Made by a program: the position numbers and the translations under genes
From: an uncultured Bacteroidales bacterium
Lineage (GTDB): Bacteria; Bacteroidota; Bacteroidia; Bacteroidales; UBA932
Length of the DNA stretch: 10,764 bases
Direction: 5' to 3'
Assembly: GCA_900322025.1 (NCBI GenBank)
Contig: ONYJ01000100.1
Span: forward strand, 1 to 10,764
Part shown: positions 6,543-10,764 of the stretch, one piece after another
Position numbering within the stretch: the first letter of the stretch is position 1
Layout of the letters: every line of letters starts with the position of its first letter
Notes under the pieces: model-generated
Told to the model about the DNA's origin: nothing
Seen by the model: the letters and a program-made list of their open reading frames with translations, nothing else
The model's database searches: none

Positions 6543-8969
6543 ATGAAAAAACTACTGTTTGCCGCAACTTTTCTGATGTTTACCATGGCGGCCTATTCTC
6601 AGAAGGTTACGGTGGTTGATAAGTTCAACTGTGCCGGACCGTATAATGTATATTCTCCTATTTTTGAGACCAAGGATGCAAAGGGAAAAGCTTTTGACCG
6701 CAAATCTCTTATGGATGCTGTGCCTCTGAAAGCCAAGCATACTAAAGAAGTTGCAGCCGGAGCTATCGATATCAATGCTGGTCAGAGCGTATCTGTATTC
6801 TCTTTCTTTATAAACGATCTCAATTTTAAGAAGGTAGATATCGAGATAAAGGGTGCAAAAGACTATAAGGCATATCTGAATGGTAAAGAAAGCTCATTAA
6901 AGGGGCTGAAACTCGAGCCTAAACAGCATCGTATAGATATTAAAATACTCTCTAAGGGCGAGGGCAAAGATTCTTTGTTTGTAAACCTTAAATCGGATAC
7001 CGAAGTGGCATGGTCGCTTTCTGCTGAGCGTTATTTTGGAATGGAGGAAGTATTGTATGGAAATAAACTTGCGGCAGCCAGCATTTCCGAAGACGGAAAA
7101 TACATTATAGCAAGCTACTCCGATACAGACCATAAAGCCAAAACAACCCGAACTACTCAACTGAAAGAAATTGCTACAGGTAAGGTGATTATAGAAAAGG
7201 CCGGAATTTTTTGGCTGAATGGAGGAAACGAGTATGCATGGTACGAAAACAAAGATGGCAATCGGCAACTTTGGAAGAGTGCTATTAACGGTACTCCTAC
7301 GCTGGTAGCAGAAAATTTGCCAAAGGGAAGCTTACGCTTTGCCCCAGACTTTAATTTTGTGATTGTAACAGATGAGGTGGAAGGGCCTAAGGAAGATGTA
7401 GATGTGTATCAGATAATTCATCCCGATGATCGTCAGGCCGGCTGGAGAAACCGCTCCTATCTGGGAATCTTTGATATAGCCTCCGGCACACTGAACAAGT
7501 TGTCTTTTGGAAGCAAGTCTGTGTATCTTATGGATATTTCAGACGATTCGAGATATCTTCTTGTAGGTATTAGAAATTTACAAGTGCAGAAAAGGCCTTC
7601 TACAAGTACCGATATATGTATGGTAGATTTGCGTAACAGAGAGATAGATACCCTAATATCCGGAGATGGCTTTGTGAGTAGGGCTGTGTTCTCCCCTGAT
7701 GCCAAGAGTTTGCTTGTAACCGGTTCGCCGGAAGCGTTCAATGGCGTTGGAAAGAATGTAGAACCGGGGCAAACTCCTAATATGTACGATATTCAGATGT
7801 ATATCTTTGATATAGCATCAAAGAGAGTAAGGCCACTTACAAAAGATTTTAATCCTTCCATAGACGGAGTTTCTTGGAATCGTTGCGATGGTAGAATTTA
7901 TGTGGGAGCAACAGAAAGCGAGTATAAGACCTTGTATTCGTTTGATATAAATGGTAAGTGGAAAAAGCTGGCTCAGATTCCAGAAGTTGTAACATCTTGG
8001 AACTTACCTGTAAACGGTCAGACAATGTGTTATGTGGGCGGAGGGGCTTCTTCTCCTTCAAAACTCTATGTTAAAGATATTAAGAAAGATAGAGATATTA
8101 TGTGGGAGGATATTTCTGTGAGCAGATATGAGAATGTTAAAATTGGCGAGTGCCATGCATGGAGTTTTACAAATCGTTTAGGTGATGAAATACAGGGGCG
8201 TTTTTACCTTCCTGCCGGATTTGATGCCTCCAAGAAATACCCTCTGATAGTTAACTACTATGGCGGTTGTACTCCTACAACGCGCTCGTTAGAAAGCAGA
8301 TATCCTCAGCATTATTATGCCAGTTTGGGCTATGTGGTATATGTTCTTCAGCCAAGCGGTGCCATAGGGTTTGGGCAGAAATTTTCTGCACGCCATGTGG
8401 AAACATGGGGCGATTATGTGGCCGACGACATTATAGAAGGAGTTAAGAAGTTCTGTGAGGCACATCCTTATGTAGATGCTAATAAAATAGGCTGTATAGG
8501 AGCCAGCTATGGAGGCTTTATGACTCAGTATCTGCAAACAAAGACAGATATTTTTGCATGTGCCATTTCTCATGCAGGCATAAGCAACATAGCCAGTTAC
8601 TGGGGAGAAGGTTACTGGGGCTACTCCTATGGCCATGTAGCCAGTGCAGAAAGTTATCCTTGGAATAATCCCGAAATGTACACCAAACATTCTCCTTTGT
8701 TTAATGCAGACAAGATACATACTCCGCTTCTGTTACTACATGGTGCCGCAGATACAAATGTTCCTCATATAGAGAGCATACAAATGTTTAATGCCCTTAA
8801 AATACTTGGAAGAGAAGTTGCTTTTGTTGAGGTTAAGGGAGAAAACCATTGGATTCAGGAATACAGCAAGAGAATGAAATGGAGCAATACAATAATGGCT
8901 TGGTTTCAGAAGTACCTGAAAGACGATGCTTCGTGGTGGAATAGTTTATATCCGGAGAATAATCTGTAA
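6543..8969 (+). CDS. S9 family (prolyl oligopeptidase-type) serine peptidase, exported
   Basis: 808 residues. It probably cleaves short peptides in the periplasm, as dipeptidyl- or acyl-aminopeptidase relatives do; the exact specificity cannot be read from sequence. The signal peptide is clear (MKKLLFAATF..., cut near AYSQ, residues 17-20), which is why I start at the ATG at 6543 rather than at in-frame codons up to 6480 that overlap the TPR gene. Residues about 20-175 form an extra beta-rich N-terminal region, 180-540 look like the beta-propeller, and about 555-800 are the alpha/beta-hydrolase domain. Catalytic residues are visible: S655 in GASYGG (653-658), D737 in AADTNVP and H769 in GENHW. 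The spacing (82 and 32) is close to that of DPP4. Y572/Y573 in NYYGGC fit the oxyanion-hole tyrosine. There is no type IX secretion C-terminal domain. It is probably co-transcribed with the upstream TPR gene and the downstream CD225 gene. Confidence 0.95.
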   Translation: MKKLLFAATFLMFTMAAYSQKVTVVDKFNCAGPYNVYSPIFETKDAKGKAFDRKSLMDAVPLKAKHTKEVAAGAIDINAGQSVSVFSFFINDLNFKKVDIEIKGAKDYKAYLNGKESSLKGLKLEPKQHRIDIKILSKGEGKDSLFVNLKSDTEVAWSLSAERYFGMEEVLYGNKLAAASISEDGKYIIASYSDTDHKAKTTRTTQLKEIATGKVIIEKAGIFWLNGGNEYAWYENKDGNRQLWKSAINGTPTLVAENLPKGSLRFAPDFNFVIVTDEVEGPKEDVDVYQIIHPDDRQAGWRNRSYLGIFDIASGTLNKLSFGSKSVYLMDISDDSRYLLVGIRNLQVQKRPSTSTDICMVDLRNREIDTLISGDGFVSRAVFSPDAKSLLVTGSPEAFNGVGKNVEPGQTPNMYDIQMYIFDIASKRVRPLTKDFNPSIDGVSWNRCDGRIYVGATESEYKTLYSFDINGKWKKLAQIPEVVTSWNLPVNGQTMCYVGGGASSPSKLYVKDIKKDRDIMWEDISVSRYENVKIGECHAWSFTNRLGDEIQGRFYLPAGFDASKKYPLIVNYYGGCTPTTRSLESRYPQHYYASLGYVVYVLQPSGAIGFGQKFSARHVETWGDYVADDIIEGVKKFCEAHPYVDANKIGCIGASYGGFMTQYLQTKTDIFACAISHAGISNIASYWGEGYWGYSYGHVASAESYPWNNPEMYTKHSPLFNADKIHTPLLLLHGAADTNVPHIESIQMFNALKILGREVAFVEVKGENHWIQEYSKRMKWSNTIMAWFQKYLKDDASWWNSLYPENNL

Positions 8970-8974
8970 ATCAA

Positions 8975-9355
8975 ATGTCTTCAGGGAATATCAATATATA
9001 TTGCCCCGAGTGTGGCACAGCAAATGAACTTAATGCCAAGAAATGCTATAGGTGTGGGGCCACATTTCCTACAGTGGGTACCAAACCAAACTATGGCGAT
9101 TACGATTTTGCTGCAGAAGTAGATGATTATCATCTTAAACCCACAACTTATATAGGTTGGAATATATTTCTTACCTGCTGTTGCTGTCCGCCACTTGGTT
9201 TACTCGGAATCATATTTGGGGCTTCGGCACTTTCCTCTTTCAGTAAGGATAAATACGAACGAGCCGACAAGTATTCCAAATATGCCTATAGATGTTTGAT
9301 CTGGGGCCTGATTCTGGGAATTCTCTTATGGGGTTTTCTTATTCTTTACGAATAG
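8975..9355 (+). CDS. Zinc-ribbon and CD225/dispanin domain membrane protein
   Basis: 126 residues. The N-terminus is a small zinc ribbon with C10, C13, C24 and C27 (YCPECG...KKCYRCG, CxxC-10-CxxC). A short acidic linker (about 40-53) follows, then a CD225/dispanin-like module. This begins KPTTYIGWNI (55-64), enters the membrane through a first hydrophobic segment carrying four cysteines in a row (C68-C71) and then PPLGLLGIIFGASAL, has a cytosolic-type loop rich in charged residues (SKDKYERADKYSKYA, about 90-104), and ends in a second helix (106-125). The dispanin family includes vertebrate IFITM proteins; bacterial members are common but of unknown function. The start ATG lies only 5 bases after the S9 peptidase stop, so translation is probably coupled. 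The gene ends in TAG, with a second in-frame TAG 15 bases later from a small tandem duplication. The family call is from motif memory, not a search. Confidence 0.85.
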   Translation: MSSGNINIYCPECGTANELNAKKCYRCGATFPTVGTKPNYGDYDFAAEVDDYHLKPTTYIGWNIFLTCCCCPPLGLLGIIFGASALSSFSKDKYERADKYSKYAYRCLIWGLILGILLWGFLILYE

Positions 9356-9376
9356 AAAATCGATGAATAGAAAATC
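9350..9376. repeat. Two-copy 12-nt direct repeat (period 15) at a convergent gene junction
   Basis: The sequence GAATAGAAAATC occurs at 9350-9361 and again at 9365-9376. The first copy carries the TAG stop of the CD225 gene and the second overlaps the TGA stop of the DUF4293 gene on the other strand. The 15-base period keeps frame, so a second in-frame TAG follows the first. A slipped-strand duplication is the simplest origin. Confidence 0.75.
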
Positions 9377-9785
9377 ACTTTTTAGTATTTTTCTTTTTAT
9401 TGGCTTTGAGCTTGGTTAGCAGATTCTCTGAGGCTGTTATTCTACGCAGATGACTAATGGCCAGAATGTTAAGTATAATACAGATACTCGGAAAAACAAT
9501 GGAAACCGGAAACTTTTCCAAGGCCAGCCCACTATGTTTCTTAATGCTCCACAGCAGATAAATAATCCATACTTGGTAGGCTACCAGTATTATTGCATTA
9601 TAAACACATAACCTTATTTGAAGGGTTTTATGGTGTATTAAAAATAAGTTTACAAGACTTATTAGAAAGCTTATAACGGTAAGTGCAAGAAATGGGGGAT
9701 ACGATCTGTATAGCTCTCCAAAGAACATAACAGCCATTAGAATAGCAGTTGCCAAGATAAATGTCAGATAATTTATTCTTCCCAT
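9375..9785 (-). CDS. DUF4293 family integral membrane protein
   Basis: 136 residues with four predicted membrane helices (about 5-22, 32-50, 59-79 and 93-111) and a strongly basic tail (KLKANKKKNTKK). The core matches what I recall of DUF4293, a family from Bacteroidota: KTLQIRLCVYNAIILVAYQ (53-71) and VFPSICIILNILAI (97-110), followed by a charged segment. Its function is unknown. The family usually begins with an MIQRIQ-like stretch; here the start reads MGRINYLTF, and the loop between helices 1 and 2 is short, so the protein is slightly smaller than relatives I remember (about 140-150). The start at 9785 is supported by an in-frame stop four codons upstream (9798-9800) and by a promoter-like TATATTTG box at 9808-9815. 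It converges on the CD225 gene (19 bases between the stops) and is divergent from the phosphorylase. Confidence 0.85.
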   Translation of the reverse strand: MGRINYLTFILATAILMAVMFFGELYRSYPPFLALTVISFLISLVNLFLIHHKTLQIRLCVYNAIILVAYQVWIIYLLWSIKKHSGLALEKFPVSIVFPSICIILNILAISHLRRITASENLLTKLKANKKKNTKK

Positions 9786-9807
9786 CGCAATAATTTTTCA
9801 GCGAAAG

Positions 9808-9815
9808 CAAATATA
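9808..9815 (-). promoter_or_regulatory. Candidate -7 box (TATATTTG on the minus strand) for the DUF4293 gene
   Basis: The plus strand reads CAAATATA, a perfect TAnnTTTG on the minus strand, 22 bases upstream of the ATG at 9785. The expected start near 9802 gives a leader of about 16 bases. No clear -33 TTTG is visible in the T-rich tract behind it. Confidence 0.4.
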
Positions 9816-9835
9816 GCCTTTTTATCTTTTTTTAT

Positions 9836-9843
9836 TAAATTTG
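9836..9843 (+). promoter_or_regulatory. Candidate -7 box (TAAATTTG) for the nucleoside phosphorylase gene
   Basis: Perfect TAnnTTTG match, 21 bases upstream of the ATG at 9865. The expected start near 9849 leaves a short A-rich leader. The 20 bases between this box and the opposing one (9816-9835) are a T-rich tract on the plus strand; no -33 TTTG is evident. Confidence 0.4.
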
Positions 9844-9864
9844 AGAAAATTAAAAATTTGTTAT

Positions 9865-10755
9865 ATGAAAACTTCAAAGTCTGGAAGTATAGCGGCTTCA
9901 GAACTTTTGCTGAATGCAGACGGCTCTATATATCATTTGAATCTAAGGCCTGAGGAACTGGCTGATATTGTTATACTTGTTGGCGACCCGGGGCGTGTTG
10001 CCATGATTTCAAAATATATGACAGCCATAGAATTTACCAAGCAGAGCCGCGAGTTTGTATCTACCACAGGAATGTACAAGGGTAAAAGAATTACCGTACT
10101 CTCTACGGGAATAGGCACAGACAACATAGATATTGTAATGAATGAACTTGATGCGGTGGCCAACATAGACTTTAATACCCGTAAGATTAAGAGCCGTAAG
10201 CGGAAACTTACGCTTGTGAGAATAGGTACAAGTGGTGCGCTACAGCCGGAAATACCTCTTGGTGCTTATGTACTTTCTCACTATTCAATCGGTTGCGATG
10301 GGCTTGTAAATTGGTATGCCGATAGAGATAGTGTTACAGAAAAGGATATAGAAAATGCTCTGATAGCGCACATGGGTTGGGATAGTAATTTGCCACGCCC
10401 ATACGTGGTAAAGAATTCAGACAGGCTGATAAAAGCATTCCAAAGAAAGACAGTTAAGGGAATGACTATTTCGGCACCGGGCTTTTTTGGTCCTCAGGGC
10501 AGGGTTCTTAGATTGGGACTTGCTATGCCAAAAATGAACGAGAAGTTTGAAAGTTTTGCGGCTAAGTCGTATAAGGTTACAAACTACGAAATGGAAGGCA
10601 GTGCCATAGCCGGTCTTGCCAAGGAGATGGGCCACGAGGCCATAACTGTATGTTGCATAATAGCAAACCGTTACCGTAAAGAGGCTATAACAGACTATCA
10701 TCCGTATATAGATAAACTTATCAAGATGGTACTTGATACGCTTACAAAAATATAG
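9865..10755 (+). CDS. Nucleoside phosphorylase, uridine phosphorylase-like (PNP/UDP family)
   Basis: 296 residues. A cytosolic salvage enzyme that splits a nucleoside with phosphate into base and ribose-1-phosphate. Family motifs are intact: GDPGRV (40-45) for phosphate, STGIGTDN (80-87), R119 with GTSGALQPEIPLG (121-133), and NYEMEGSAIAGLA (240-252), whose Met-Glu pair binds ribose. In the base-binding loop, GFFGPQGRV (206-214) offers Q211 and R213, matching the Gln/Arg pair that E. coli uridine phosphorylase uses to read uracil, so a pyrimidine nucleoside is the better guess; a purine or broad substrate cannot be excluded. The ATG at 9865 is preferred over a TTG at 9841, because that TTG lies inside a promoter-like box and the extra residues match nothing. 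No signal peptide. The gene ends 9 bases before the window edge. It is transcribed away from the DUF4293 gene, with no co-directional neighbour visible. Confidence 0.93.
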   Translation: MKTSKSGSIAASELLLNADGSIYHLNLRPEELADIVILVGDPGRVAMISKYMTAIEFTKQSREFVSTTGMYKGKRITVLSTGIGTDNIDIVMNELDAVANIDFNTRKIKSRKRKLTLVRIGTSGALQPEIPLGAYVLSHYSIGCDGLVNWYADRDSVTEKDIENALIAHMGWDSNLPRPYVVKNSDRLIKAFQRKTVKGMTISAPGFFGPQGRVLRLGLAMPKMNEKFESFAAKSYKVTNYEMEGSAIAGLAKEMGHEAITVCCIIANRYRKEAITDYHPYIDKLIKMVLDTLTKI

Positions 10756-10764
10756 CACATTAAA

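Noticed and set aside
8289..8720. 143-codon open frame on the minus strand inside the S9 gene, and similar long frames opposite uvrB (1435-1956 and 2301-2765)
   Set aside because: They lie antisense to strongly conserved coding sequence, show no recognisable motifs and are rich in Cys/Ser/Tyr, as shadow frames are.
9345..9410. Possible bidirectional terminator between the CD225 and DUF4293 genes
   Set aside because: A-rich and T-rich stretches face each other (GAAAAT against ATTTTTC), but the stem would be short, AT-only and imperfect, so I cannot support a hairpin.
9841..9864. TTG start at 9841 for the phosphorylase
   Set aside because: The TTG forms the end of a TAnnTTTG promoter-like box, and the eight extra residues do not resemble the family; the ATG at 9865 is the better start.

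Overview
The window looks like ordinary chromosome from a member of the Bacteroidota, most likely Bacteroidales. The evidence is the DUF4293 membrane protein (a family I know from this phylum), the style of the UvrA/UvrB, M28, S9 and TPR proteins, several TAnnTTTG boxes of the Bacteroidetes promoter type upstream of genes, and the lack of clear Shine-Dalgarno sequences. Isoleucine is written mostly as ATA. Genes are packed tightly: no gap exceeds 79 bases, and I see no tRNA, rRNA, CRISPR array, insertion sequence or phage gene.

Layout from left to right. (1) 1-1335, plus strand: the C-terminal half of uvrA, cut by the window edge. (2) 1344-3371, minus strand: complete uvrB, tail to tail with uvrA and 8 bases apart. 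(3) 3390-4394, minus strand: an exported M28-family metallopeptidase homologue just upstream of uvrB, whose active site appears to have lost the general-base Glu and one zinc-binding His. (4) 4423-6495, plus strand: an exported protein with about 14 TPRs, divergent from the M28 gene across only 28 bases. (5) 6543-8969, plus strand: an exported S9 prolyl-oligopeptidase-family serine peptidase with an intact Ser-Asp-His triad. (6) 8975-9355, plus strand: a small zinc-ribbon plus CD225/dispanin membrane protein, 5 bases after the peptidase. (7) 9375-9785, minus strand: a four-helix DUF4293 membrane protein. (8) 9865-10755, plus strand: a nucleoside phosphorylase of the uridine phosphorylase type.

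Likely transcription units: M28-uvrB leftward; TPR-S9-CD225 rightward from a very compact divergent promoter region; DUF4293 leftward and the phosphorylase rightward from a second divergent region at 9786-9864. Functionally, uvrA and uvrB are the damage-recognition half of nucleotide excision repair. The TPR, S9 and CD225 genes encode cell-envelope or periplasmic proteins, and the last gene belongs to nucleoside salvage.

I do not see a clearly new multi-gene system. The items most worth a second look are the probably inactive M28 homologue, the zinc-ribbon/CD225 protein coupled to an S9 peptidase, the uvrA/uvrB convergence, and the start-site and promoter layout in the 28-base divergent gap.
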